From a virus: DNA of 22,769 nt. This document shows positions 13,185 to 20,183 of the stretch, piece by piece. Numbering within the stretch: the first letter of the stretch is position 1; each line of letters begins with the position of its first letter. The notes beneath the pieces are model-generated. The model searched no databases, was not told where the DNA came from, and saw nothing but the letters and a program-made list of their open reading frames with translations. The stretch lies in IMG/VR virus record IMGVR_UViG_3300043015_001826, positions 1-22,769 of that record. The stretch is one strand, 5' to 3'. Both the position numbers and the translations under genes were made by a program.

Positions 13185-13193
13185 TATGACCTC

Positions 13194-13219
13194 GACTGGC
13201 CGGCCGGCCGGTCAACAAT
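13194..13219. repeat. GGCCGG palindromic element upstream of a rightward gene
   Basis: The core ACTGGCCGGCCGGCCGGTC continues into AACAAT. It is followed by CAGGAGACACACC and the ATG at 13243, the same order (repeat, AACAAT, leader, ATG) as on the other strand at 7122 and 22693. Confidence 0.85.
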
Positions 13220-13242
13220 GACAACACGACAGGAGACACACC

Positions 13243-13878
13243 ATGATCGAAATGCACCGACTCAACCGCGCACCCATCACCATTATGCAGATGGGTGGCG
13301 CCCTGAAGCAAAGCGGATCCCACTACGGGATCGTTATCAACCCCGAAACCCGCGCCGTGGGCGACTACGCCGGGATCGGCGCTGGCATGCCCGCCGAAAT
13401 CTATCACCAGCGGGTTCTGTTCGTGCCCGTGCGCCGCACCGTGCACCAGCCCAGCCTGATCAACGCGATCAGCGAAAACTTCGACCTGATCCACGACCTG
13501 ATCGCCTGCTATCAAGGCGTCGAATACAACGGATCCGACACCGTGGGCGTCTGGTCGGATCTGCACGTCGACCTTTTCGAGCTGCTGCGCGACACGCTGA
13601 TCAATGTGCCCGACCTCTTCGATGCCGGCGACTACATCCACGGATCGGCGCTGTCTGACCTTCTGGCATATGGTGAGACCGTCGACGATATCGCACAGGG
13701 TCTGATCGAAGAAGGCGCCGCCAACGCGGTGCACCTTGACCGCGTCGACCTGATCGAAGCCCTCCAGACCTATCTGGCCGACGAATACCAGAGCCTCGCA
13801 GACGATCGCGACATGCTGAACAGCGACGAAATCGGCTATCTGGATGCAATCGCCACCGCGCTGGGTGCTGGCGCATGA
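13243..13878 (+). CDS. Hypothetical early acidic protein
   Basis: 211 residues from the ATG at 13243, behind the repeat-AACAAT-CAGGAGACACACC leader. No family is recognised. The N-terminal ~70 residues look strand-rich (PITIMQMGGALKQSGSHYGIVINPETRAVGDYAG). The rest is predicted helical and acidic (LIHDLIACYQGVEYNG, VDDIAQGLIEEGAANAVHLDR, LQTYLADEYQSLADDRDML). No membrane segment is seen. It is the second gene of the rightward early operon, and its TGA overlaps the next ATG. An early role in host interaction is likely from position only. Confidence 0.72.
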   Translation: MIEMHRLNRAPITIMQMGGALKQSGSHYGIVINPETRAVGDYAGIGAGMPAEIYHQRVLFVPVRRTVHQPSLINAISENFDLIHDLIACYQGVEYNGSDTVGVWSDLHVDLFELLRDTLINVPDLFDAGDYIHGSALSDLLAYGETVDDIAQGLIEEGAANAVHLDRVDLIEALQTYLADEYQSLADDRDMLNSDEIGYLDAIATALGAGA

Positions 13879-14174
13879 CCTGCCCAGACTGCGAAGAGCT
13901 GGCGGCCAAACTGGCGGCCGCCGAAAAGGCGATCGAGTTGATGGCGCCCAGCGCACCGGGTGAAATCGTGGCGCTGCGGTGTCAAATGCTGGAGATCCGG
14001 CGCATGTTGGCCACGCTGACCAACGGGCGGTACGCGGTGCTGGCCGACGGCCTGGCAGCTGGGCGCCTTTATGGTGCGTACTACACCATAAAAGACGGCC
14101 AGCCGCTGCGTGGTGAGCCGCTGGCCGCCGTGGTGGCACTACTCGAAGCAGTGGGCGTGATTGATCTGCGTTAG
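13875..14174 (+). CDS. Hypothetical small protein, CxxC and coiled coil
   Basis: 99 residues. The ATG at 13875 overlaps the upstream TGA (ATGA). An N-terminal CPDC is followed by a helical, Ala/Glu/Lys-rich stretch (ELAAKLAAAEKAIELM), then a second helix (IVALRCQMLEIRRMLATL) and a Tyr/Gly-rich segment (GRLYGAYYTIKDG). No family is recognised. It is the last gene of the rightward operon; its TAG overlaps the TAA of the convergent fibre-like gene at 14171-14174. Confidence 0.65.
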   Translation: MTCPDCEELAAKLAAAEKAIELMAPSAPGEIVALRCQMLEIRRMLATLTNGRYAVLADGLAAGRLYGAYYTIKDGQPLRGEPLAAVVALLEAVGVIDLR

Positions 14175-14410
14175 CTGCCCGTGTACAACTTCAGAGCATC
14201 CAAGACCGCCCGCGCCATTTCGCGGGCGGTTGTTGCGTCTGGGCTGCCCGCGTCGGTGTCGTCGTATGCCGCCAGCAGGGTGGCCACGTCGGTGGCTGAC
14301 AGCAGCAGCGGCACCACATAGCCGTCGACGTCCACCTCTGCACCGCTGGGGGTCTGGGTGGAGGTCACGACCTGCATGACCTGGGGATAGTCAATGTGGG
14401 TTGTTGCCAT
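14171..14410 (-). CDS. Hypothetical small protein at the end of the late operon
   Basis: 79 residues from the ATG at 14410, behind AAGGATTCGAC. The N-terminal half (HIDYPQVMQVVTSTQTPSGA, VDVDGYVVPLLLSATD) looks strand-rich; the C-terminal half is helical (ATLLAAYDDTD, AREMARAVLDALKLYTG). It follows the fibre-like gene and is probably the last gene of the late leftward transcript. It may be a tail accessory protein; no family is recognised. Confidence 0.6.
   Translation of the reverse strand: MATTHIDYPQVMQVVTSTQTPSGAEVDVDGYVVPLLLSATDVATLLAAYDDTDAGSPDATTAREMARAVLDALKLYTGS
14206..14235 (+). terminator. Terminator-like hairpin inside the convergent gene
   Basis: CCGCCCGCG (14206-14214), loop CCATTT, CGCGGGCGG (14221-14229), then TTGTTG. 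It lies about 30 nt past the last rightward stop, inside the coding end of the leftward gene. Confidence 0.5.
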
Positions 14411-14419
14411 GTCGAATCC

Positions 14420-15199
14420 TTAGGTTGGGTTTGTAATTGCCGCATACTTAAACATGAATCGCTGCCGATCACCGCTATTCACGGTGTCTGCATTCAACCG
14501 GATGCCGATCCCGACGATTAGCCTGACGTTCAGGCTGCTGGATCCGCCCGTTTGGTTAGAAGATCGGCTTCCGTTCCCTGTGGCCACGTTGGATGCGTCA
14601 TACACCTGGTATGCTGATGCACCGACACCGCCGCCGCCACGGGTGACCGCGTTAACGCAGTATGCCCTGTTGTTGTGCATGGCCGAACTATTGACCGTCC
14701 ATGCACCATAGGAATTTTGGCTGCCCTGCGTCTTTTTGATGATCGCACCGATGCCGGCCTGGCTGGTGGCAAGGTTTAGATCAGGGTGTACCGCGACACC
14801 AAAGACGACGCCCTGATGAAAGTCGTCGACCAGATTGTCCAGCTCCGACCGGATCGAGACCGTCAGCAGGTCACCCGTCAGCACTTGCGACCCATCGATC
14901 AAAAGGTCTTTGTACCACCTGGGGGCCCGTGTTGATGAACCGTTGTCCCAGCGGTACAGGTCGCCTGTGGCGCTGGCGCCCCATTGGATGGTATTAAATC
15001 CGCCGCTATGGGTCACCCCGTTGGTGCCGTAGTTTGTGTCCAGTTTGGAATCGGGATCAACTAGCGTCCATGATCCATCGGTTAGGTCAACCGTAGTCCA
15101 TGCCAGATCGTAATTTGACGATCCGCCGCCGCCGCCGCCCGTGGTCGTGCCGCCCGTCTGGGCGAATGTGGCAAAGCCACCTGGAAATCTGCACGACAT
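14420..15199 (-). CDS. Putative tail fibre or receptor-binding-type structural protein
   Basis: 259 residues from the ATG at 15199. A short N-terminus (MSCRFPGGFATFAQTGG) leads to a flexible Gly/Thr/Ser linker (TTTGGGGGGSSNYD). A Trp/Asn/Gly-rich, beta-type domain follows (WTTVDLTDGSWTLVDPDSKL, GDLYRWDNGSS, NSYGAWTVNSSAMHNNRAY), ending in RQRFMFKYAAITNPT. Linker plus jelly-roll-like composition is typical of phage tail-tip or fibre head domains. The position downstream of endolysin and near the end of the late operon fits a host-range gene. Assignment is by composition and context; no specific family is claimed. Confidence 0.55.
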   Translation of the reverse strand: MSCRFPGGFATFAQTGGTTTGGGGGGSSNYDLAWTTVDLTDGSWTLVDPDSKLDTNYGTNGVTHSGGFNTIQWGASATGDLYRWDNGSSTRAPRWYKDLLIDGSQVLTGDLLTVSIRSELDNLVDDFHQGVVFGVAVHPDLNLATSQAGIGAIIKKTQGSQNSYGAWTVNSSAMHNNRAYCVNAVTRGGGGVGASAYQVYDASNVATGNGSRSSNQTGGSSSLNVRLIVGIGIRLNADTVNSGDRQRFMFKYAAITNPT

Positions 15200-15200
15200 A

Positions 15201-15491
15201 TCAACCCCAGGTCACATAGTGAAGATTGGGTGTGCCCGACGTCGAAGCGAAATAGACCCGGAAAAGGCCGGTATACCCTTCGGCACGCTGCCAGACGGTC
15301 AGCCATTGCTGTTTGGGCATCTTCACCGGGGTGGAGCTGCCGCCCATTGACATGGTGCCGTCATTGGTGCCATCATCCAGATAGACCGACACCGCCTGCA
15401 CGGTGTCATCCAATTGCAGATAGTTGGCCGACATGGTGGAGCTGATCGCGATCTGCCCGCTGCGGGTGTGGGTCGGCGTTGCGCTTGCCAT
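15201..15491 (-). CDS. Hypothetical small structural-type protein
   Basis: 96 residues from the ATG at 15491, behind GGGGATCACACT. It is rich in Ser, Thr, Gly, Val and Tyr with alternating hydrophobics (VQAVSVYLDDGTND, LFRVYFASTSGTPNLHYVTWG), suggesting a beta fold. It sits 1 nt before the fibre-like gene start, so they are probably translated together. It may be a fibre partner or tail decoration protein. Confidence 0.55.
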   Translation of the reverse strand: MASATPTHTRSGQIAISSTMSANYLQLDDTVQAVSVYLDDGTNDGTMSMGGSSTPVKMPKQQWLTVWQRAEGYTGLFRVYFASTSGTPNLHYVTWG

Positions 15492-15507
15492 AGTGTGATC
15501 CCCTTGA

Positions 15508-15741
15508 CTATTGACCGGCCGGCCGGCCTGTCATGGTGTTGATTGTTTGGCGTAGGATAGCCCGCACGTGGTGCAGACGGGGCACCAGAAGCGACCATGG
15601 GCGCCACTGGGCGGGCAGCTCGGCATCGGGGCGCCGACGTGCGCCTGGCAGTGGCTGCCACCCTGCGGCTGGTGTCACGGTCACCCGTTCCCGTCGCCAT
15701 GTCGCCCGGTCAGTCTTGAGATCATGCGCCACCATAGCCAC
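15508..15741 (-). CDS. Hypothetical basic protein, C-terminus encoded by repeat
   Basis: 77 residues. The frame opens with GTG at 15741, or with ATG at 15735, behind AAGGGGGG, and overlaps the end of the signal-peptide gene by about 20 nt. It is rich in Arg, Trp and Pro (ATWRRERVTVTPAAGWQPLP, QWRPWSLLVPRLHHVRAIL). The last residues TGRPAGQ and the TAG come from the palindromic repeat, so an older stop may have been lost. No family is recognised; as a small overlapping gene it is less certain than its neighbours. Confidence 0.5.
   Translation of the reverse strand: MAMVAHDLKTDRATWRRERVTVTPAAGWQPLPGARRRPDAELPAQWRPWSLLVPRLHHVRAILRQTINTMTGRPAGQ
15511..15532. repeat. GGCCGG palindromic element at a gene boundary in the late operon
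   Basis: The core GACCGGCCGGCCGGCCTGTC is preceded by TT. It overlaps the end of the 77-residue gene. Confidence 0.85.
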
Positions 15742-16231
15742 CCCCCTTGCGCTCAGTCAGTTCGATCGCCCTGGTTAGTTTGTACTCCAGATCGGCCAGC
15801 GGCTGAAGCAATCGATCCAGCTGGTGCTGTTGGGTGACGTCACGGAACCGCGCGGCCGTGTCGTCTTTGTGCTGGCGCAGATCCTCGCGCACGGTCTCCG
15901 CTGTCTGGATGGCGCGGGTGCATAGCTGCTGGAGCTGCTGGACGTCGCTGCGCAAGCCCTCCAGGCCGGCCGTATAGTCTGCGATCTTCTCACGAAGCAC
16001 CTGATCAGCGTTGTCGCGGGCTATCGCTGCCCGCGTCTTTGCGCTGAGGTCATCGCGCCCGGCCTTGCTGTTGTTCATGCGCTGGAGATACCACCCACCA
16101 CCGCCCAGCGATGTAAGGACAGCCGCCAGCAATGCGCCCAGCGTGTTGGGATCCATCTGCACCTTATTGCCCGCCCATGCTGTCGACGGCATGGCCAGCA
16201 CCATGGCCAGCAGTATGCACGCCGTGATCAT
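15722..16231 (-). CDS. Secreted coiled-coil protein, spanin-like or lysis accessory
   Basis: 169 residues from the ATG at 16231, behind GAAGGGATC. A signal-peptide-like start (MITACILLAMVLAMPSTAWAG) is followed by a second hydrophobic stretch (LGALLAAVLTSLGGGGWYL). A long polar helical region with coiled-coil character comes next (LREKIADYTAGLEGLRSD, QLQQLCTRAIQTAETVREDL) and a Gly-rich end. A membrane-anchored coiled coil near the endolysin resembles inner-membrane spanins, but no paired outer-membrane lipoprotein was found. The alternative is a tail or lysis-timing protein. Confidence 0.55.
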   Translation of the reverse strand: MITACILLAMVLAMPSTAWAGNKVQMDPNTLGALLAAVLTSLGGGGWYLQRMNNSKAGRDDLSAKTRAAIARDNADQVLREKIADYTAGLEGLRSDVQQLQQLCTRAIQTAETVREDLRQHKDDTAARFRDVTQQHQLDRLLQPLADLEYKLTRAIELTERKGGGYGGA

Positions 16232-16233
16232 CT

Positions 16234-16719
16234 TTAGATCCCTTCATCCATGCCCCACCCAGATCCACCGCTGGAGACCTCCAGGGCGCTGGGTCGGCTG
16301 GGTGCATCCTGCACGCTGGCCACCATCGGGCGCCGTGCCATCTGGACACGGTGACCGACACCGCCAGCGATCACCCGGCGCACGTCGCCGATCGTCGGGG
16401 TGTCGTTGCCCACACGGCGGCCAGCTGCTGCGATGAAAAGGTGCAGCAGCCGATCGATCAGCAGGCCGTCGACGGCCTCCAGGATCTGGCCAGCGATGCC
16501 GGGCAACACCTGCTCGAAGTCTACCGCCGCGTCCACTTTCTCCACAAACAGCGGCACGCTGTCGACATAGCGATCCCGCAGCTCTTCGAACACCAGCTCT
16601 TCGTCGAATCCAGCCGTCAGCATTTCGACGGCCTCGCCGATGATCTCGCCTCGCTTCGCTTGGATGTTGCCGCGTATTTCGGCCAGTCGTGCCCGGATCT
16701 TCTGGATGATCTCGCCCAT
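16234..16719 (-). CDS. Hypothetical helical protein between endolysin and spanin-like gene
   Basis: 161 residues from the ATG at 16719, behind TAGGGGGCACCC, 9 nt after the endolysin stop. The N-terminal ~60 residues are helical and charged (IIQKIRARLAEIRGNIQAK). An amphipathic, moderately hydrophobic middle (QILEAVDGLLIDRLLHLFIAAAG) is not clearly transmembrane. The C-terminus is polar. Position in the lysis region suggests a lysis role (holin-like or regulator), but no holin signature is evident. Confidence 0.6.
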   Translation of the reverse strand: MGEIIQKIRARLAEIRGNIQAKRGEIIGEAVEMLTAGFDEELVFEELRDRYVDSVPLFVEKVDAAVDFEQVLPGIAGQILEAVDGLLIDRLLHLFIAAAGRRVGNDTPTIGDVRRVIAGGVGHRVQMARRPMVASVQDAPSRPSALEVSSGGSGWGMDEGI

Positions 16720-16728
16720 GGGTGCCCC

Positions 16729-17445
16729 CTATGCAATATCGAGGAAAAACGCGGCCTTGGCTTTGGCCAGCAGCGCCGCTCTGCTCTTGATCCCGTTTGT
16801 ACCACCGTTGATCGCCCGTGTCACCGCTTCCAAATCGTCGCGGTCAGCGTCGGCGTTGATGTTGCGATCCAGCCAGTAGTGGGCGGCCACCTGATATGCC
16901 ACGTACGGCATGGCCGCCAGATCGGGCTGGGCTTCGAGGTTGATCCCCAGATAGTCGCCCAGCGCACGATAATTCGCGCGGCCAGTCAACTGGATCACGC
17001 CCCGGCCCTTGTAGCGCACCCCGTCGCCTGGCTGGGTGTTGCCCAGGTCTTTTCGGCCTTCGTATGCTTTGCCGCTGGCATACTCCACAAGGGTGGCGAA
17101 ACCTGCACTTTCATGGGCGATTTGAGCCAAAAAATGCGCCTTGCGCAGTGGGGTGGCCGCTATTTCGATCAAAGCGGCCTGTAACAGTGGAAGGTGTGGC
17201 GCCTGGAATTTGGGCGCCACGGCCTGCACATCTTCGAGTCGCACCCATTCGATCCCCTGCACCACGCTGGCCAGCCGCCTGTCGAGGTCGGCCAGCAGCA
17301 CACCCGACGGCTGACCAGTCGGCCGCAGCCCGGCGGCTCGTTCGGCCGCTTGGATGGCCGCACGGGTGCGCCGACCCATCACCCCATCCAGTCGGCCGGG
17401 TTCGTACCCCATCCGCGCCAGCGTGTGCTGGAGTCGCAGGATCAT
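16729..17445 (-). CDS. Endolysin: peptidoglycan-binding domain plus GH19 chitinase-like domain
   Basis: 238 residues. Residues ~1-45 (LQHTLARMGYEPGRLDGVMGRRTRAAIQAAE) form a PG_binding_1-type repeat. Residues ~80-238 are GH19-like: LLQAALIEIAATPLRKAHFLAQIAHESAGF with the likely catalytic Glu in HES, then YKGRGVIQLTGRANYRALG (the hallmark GH19 motif), and VAAHYWLDRNIN and VTRAINGGTNG. It cleaves the glycan strand of the host cell wall at lysis. Domain order and size are typical of endolysins from Gram-negative phages. No signal peptide is visible, so a holin or other export is needed. The ATG at 17445 overlaps the upstream TGA. Confidence 0.9.
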   Translation of the reverse strand: MILRLQHTLARMGYEPGRLDGVMGRRTRAAIQAAERAAGLRPTGQPSGVLLADLDRRLASVVQGIEWVRLEDVQAVAPKFQAPHLPLLQAALIEIAATPLRKAHFLAQIAHESAGFATLVEYASGKAYEGRKDLGNTQPGDGVRYKGRGVIQLTGRANYRALGDYLGINLEAQPDLAAMPYVAYQVAAHYWLDRNINADADRDDLEAVTRAINGGTNGIKSRAALLAKAKAAFFLDIA

Positions 17446-17687
17446 GGTGTGTCCAGCTGGGCGCAGATCACCCGCCAGAGAAGTGGTGCACCGTCGGCGC
17501 CATTGCGGCCGCTGTAGGCGCTGATCGCTTCGATGTACAGATCGCCGCTCAGGCCTTCGGCGATCAGGTCTGGGATCTCTTCGGCGCGGGCGTTGGGTCG
17601 CAGTCGGTCAGACAGTGGCGCCCGCGACCTGAAGCCCCGAAATTTGGCCGGTATGTTGCGGATTACGTATGTTTGTAGCTTTGGCAT
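17442..17687 (-). CDS. Hypothetical small protein before endolysin
   Basis: 81 residues from the ATG at 17687, behind AGAGGCCACACC. The sequence (QTYVIRNIPAKFRGFRSRAP, ARAEEIPDLIAEGLSGDLYI) is mixed helix and strand with no membrane segment; no family is recognised. It is translationally coupled to the endolysin by an ATGA overlap. The 17688-17760 gap upstream carries a palindromic repeat and an AT-rich stretch with TATAAAG, a weak -10 candidate without a convincing -35. Confidence 0.6.
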   Translation of the reverse strand: MPKLQTYVIRNIPAKFRGFRSRAPLSDRLRPNARAEEIPDLIAEGLSGDLYIEAISAYSGRNGADGAPLLWRVICAQLDTP

Positions 17688-17735
17688 GGTGTGGCCTCTG
17701 ATCGCTTTATATCATGTTGGATCGTCAATACATTG

Positions 17736-17755
17736 TTGACAGGCCGGCCGGCCGG
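17736..17755. repeat. GGCCGG palindromic element after the tail-tip gene
   Basis: TTGAC followed by AGGCCGGCCGGCCGG, in the noncoding gap between the tail-tip gene and the 81-residue gene. Confidence 0.85.
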
Positions 17756-17760
17756 ATCCC

Positions 17761-19371
17761 CTATGCTGTTTCGTCTTCGGACACGTTCACCGGCAGGGTG
17801 GCCAGCGTTAGCCGCGTTCGGTTGTCGTTTAGATCCATCTCCTCACGTACCACCATCACCAGCCGTTGATCGTAGCCGTACCGCGTGCCCGTCAGTCGAC
17901 CGCGCACCCCAGCGGTGGACAACTGCACCACGTCGCCGGCCGCGTAGGATCTCAGGCCGTATACCGCGACCTCCACAAACTCCGGCACGAAGTGGCTCCA
18001 CCCAGCCAGGCGGTCGCGGGTCTCCGTGGCCACGTCGGCCGCATTGGATACGCCGACCGTCTGCGCTTGCAGATCATACGTCACCAGCTCACGGGCGGGC
18101 AGGGTGGTGACGTTGGACGAATCCGACACCGTGCCACCACTGTGGAGGATCCGCAGCGTGTGGTATACCTCCGGCACGTCGGGCGGGTGCCATTGGATGC
18201 TGGGCACCTCGATCAGATCATCGTCGGACAGGTCGCCAAACTGCCTGGCCAGCCCGACGGTGTGGAGCTGCCGCGCCATGCGTGGCACGATCTGCCCTTC
18301 TTTGAAGGCCAGCCAGATCCCGGCCGCACCCCATATCGACACGATCCACGCCGCCGGGTCTGGGATCTCCGCTTCGATCAGGATCCGCCAGTCGTAAGAT
18401 CCAACGGACAGAGACAGGATCCGGGCGGCCTGTGCCCAGCCGTAGTCGCTCAAGAGGTCGGCAGGGATACCCAGCCCCCACGCCTGTGGCAGCGTGTCGT
18501 ATGCCCCATTGGTGCCCGCGCCTGTGGACGTCAAGACCTTGCGCAAGATCTCGATCGGGTGTCCCTGAAGTAGAACAACCGATCCAACCGGCCGGCCGGT
18601 GCTGGCCGCTGCCGCCGTGGTGCCATACTGCCCAGACGATGAAAGGCCGGTCAGGGTGCCCGTGGTCTCCCCTGTGAAGGTCAGGTAAAAGTCGTCCCCC
18701 ACGTCGGGCGTGATCTTCACCGCACCGGTTCCCCCGGTCTCACGAAGGAATCGATCCGTGGTGGCGCCTGTGATGCTGATCGACGTGTCGGCTACCGTAT
18801 ACCCTGCCGACAGCGTGTCGGTCTGCCCAGCGCAGCCATAGAATAGCTGCGCACGGTCTGCCGCGCTGGCGCCCGCTGCGGCCAGACGGGTACGGATCCC
18901 GGTGGTCAGATCCCAGCATTCGATCCGCAGCAGATTGGGGTGGCCATCGCTGGAGACTTCAGACACCCGACCCACCTTAAGGGCTTGATACTCGGATCGG
19001 GTATAGCCGACCTCCCCGATCGACAGTCGCAGGATCGCGCCCTTCCGTAGCGCACGGGCGGCATACTCCAGGCCGGCGCGGGTGTACTGCTGACCAGACA
19101 CCAGCCCGTCGGAGACCTTGATCGTGACACTCCAGCCACCTTCGATCGGTTGCCATGTCTGTATGTTGATCCCGGTGCTGCCCAGCCGTGGGGCGTATCC
19201 GTCACGCTGTAGCAACTCCGCAAAGGGCGCTAGGCCGGGATCGGTCGCGGCATACCACCCGTCGTGTCCAACGCCCTCGCCGTTGGCCGGCATAAGACAT
19301 TCCAAAAGCAGGGCTTGGTGTACCACGCCGCCGCTGTAAAGCTTGGATCGAAATGAAGCCGGCCATGTCAT
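17761..19371 (-). CDS. Putative tail-tip or baseplate hub protein
   Basis: 536 residues from the ATG at 19371 (MTWPASFRSKLYSGG), 2 nt past the upstream TGA. The frame extends to 19530, but that part reads as a shadow of the previous gene. A beta-rich N-terminal half contains YTRSEYQALKVGRVSEVSS and LRIECWDLTTGIRT. A Thr/Gly-rich insert follows (TSISITGATTDRF, FTGETTGTLTGLSSSG), then VSIWGAAGIWLAFKEGQIVPR and DNRTRLTLATLPVNV. It follows tape measure and a Dit-like gene, the usual place for siphovirus tail-tip proteins. A short palindromic repeat copy lies in its middle (STGRPVG). Assignment is contextual. Confidence 0.6.
   Translation of the reverse strand: MTWPASFRSKLYSGGVVHQALLLECLMPANGEGVGHDGWYAATDPGLAPFAELLQRDGYAPRLGSTGINIQTWQPIEGGWSVTIKVSDGLVSGQQYTRAGLEYAARALRKGAILRLSIGEVGYTRSEYQALKVGRVSEVSSDGHPNLLRIECWDLTTGIRTRLAAAGASAADRAQLFYGCAGQTDTLSAGYTVADTSISITGATTDRFLRETGGTGAVKITPDVGDDFYLTFTGETTGTLTGLSSSGQYGTTAAAASTGRPVGSVVLLQGHPIEILRKVLTSTGAGTNGAYDTLPQAWGLGIPADLLSDYGWAQAARILSLSVGSYDWRILIEAEIPDPAAWIVSIWGAAGIWLAFKEGQIVPRMARQLHTVGLARQFGDLSDDDLIEVPSIQWHPPDVPEVYHTLRILHSGGTVSDSSNVTTLPARELVTYDLQAQTVGVSNAADVATETRDRLAGWSHFVPEFVEVAVYGLRSYAAGDVVQLSTAGVRGRLTGTRYGYDQRLVMVVREEMDLNDNRTRLTLATLPVNVSEDETA
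18587..18600. repeat. GGCCGG palindromic element, exact 14-bp palindrome in coding sequence
   Basis: ACCGGCCGGCCGGT lies in the tail-tip gene, within the Ala/Thr-rich segment that follows its Gly/Ser loop. Confidence 0.6.
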
Positions 19372-19373
19372 GA

Positions 19374-20183
19374 TCAGAATGTCCGTATATGGCTGTCGGT
19401 GGTCTGGCTGGTCTGGCTGCTGCTGCCGAAGTCGGTGCTGTTGATCGTGTCGTTGATGGATAGACCACCGGATCCGATCTGTAGATTGCCCGTCGCCAGT
19501 TCGCCGCCCAGCATGGCCGACACCTCCCACGGCAGTTCCACAAGCGTTAGATCCATGTCGAAGATCAGGCCGGGGTGTCGGCTGTCGTCAAGCCACCTTG
19601 TGGAGTTGTTGGCAGTTGTGGCGTCCATGTACAGCGTGGGGAACGTGTACTGGGTGCGCACGATGGCGCCCTGGGGTTGATAGGCATACAGGCCACGCGA
19701 CAGGGTCAGGCTGTACCCGCTGCCATACGCCACCGCACCCGTGATCACCGCCCTTTCATATCGCAGCGGGTTGGTGGTCTGGATCTCGATTTCGTCGCCG
19801 TTGGCCAGCGTGACACCGCCACCGAAATAGGGCAAAACGTTGGAGTCGGTGAAGATCTGCGACCCGCCCGATCGTGCGGTGCGCACCGTGGCGGCCATAT
19901 ACGCTTTGTCGCTGTCGTGCGCGTATGCAATGCGGCCACCGTATCGAAGGTAACTGTCGAGGGTTTGTAGCGCGCGGATCGCGTTCGCATGGTTGGCGGT
20001 GTTGTAGCGCCCACGCAGGGTGATCAGTCGGCCACCGCCACGATCAAGCCGGGTCATGGTCAGCCCTTCCGCGTCCACGACGTCACGGTATTGGGCGACC
20101 GCCACGGCCGACACGTGCGGCAGTTGGATGACCTGGAAAGACGAAGCCCCATCGGGGTACCAGTAGATTCGTGGTGCGCCCAT
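19374..20183 (-). CDS. Putative distal tail (Dit-like) protein
   Basis: 269 residues from the ATG at 20183, which overlaps the tape-measure stop (TAATG). It is predominantly beta (QVIQLPHVSAVAVAQYRDVV, RLITLRGRYN, RAVITGAVAYGSGYSLTLSR), ending in a Ser/Gly/Asn-rich tail. Immediately after the tape measure, siphoviruses encode the distal tail protein that starts the tail-tip hub; size and fold type fit. There is no sequence motif that proves it. Confidence 0.55.
   Translation of the reverse strand: MGAPRIYWYPDGASSFQVIQLPHVSAVAVAQYRDVVDAEGLTMTRLDRGGGRLITLRGRYNTANHANAIRALQTLDSYLRYGGRIAYAHDSDKAYMAATVRTARSGGSQIFTDSNVLPYFGGGVTLANGDEIEIQTTNPLRYERAVITGAVAYGSGYSLTLSRGLYAYQPQGAIVRTQYTFPTLYMDATTANNSTRWLDDSRHPGLIFDMDLTLVELPWEVSAMLGGELATGNLQIGSGGLSINDTINSTDFGSSSQTSQTTDSHIRTF

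Noticed and set aside
17706-17725. TATAAAG as a promoter for the endolysin operon
   Set aside because: No -35 at a workable distance; the nearby TTGACG is only 11 bp away.
19372-19530. Longer start for the tail-tip gene (589 residues)
   Set aside because: The extension is a His/Gln/Arg-rich shadow of the preceding gene's end. MTWPASF at 19371 follows the stop closely.
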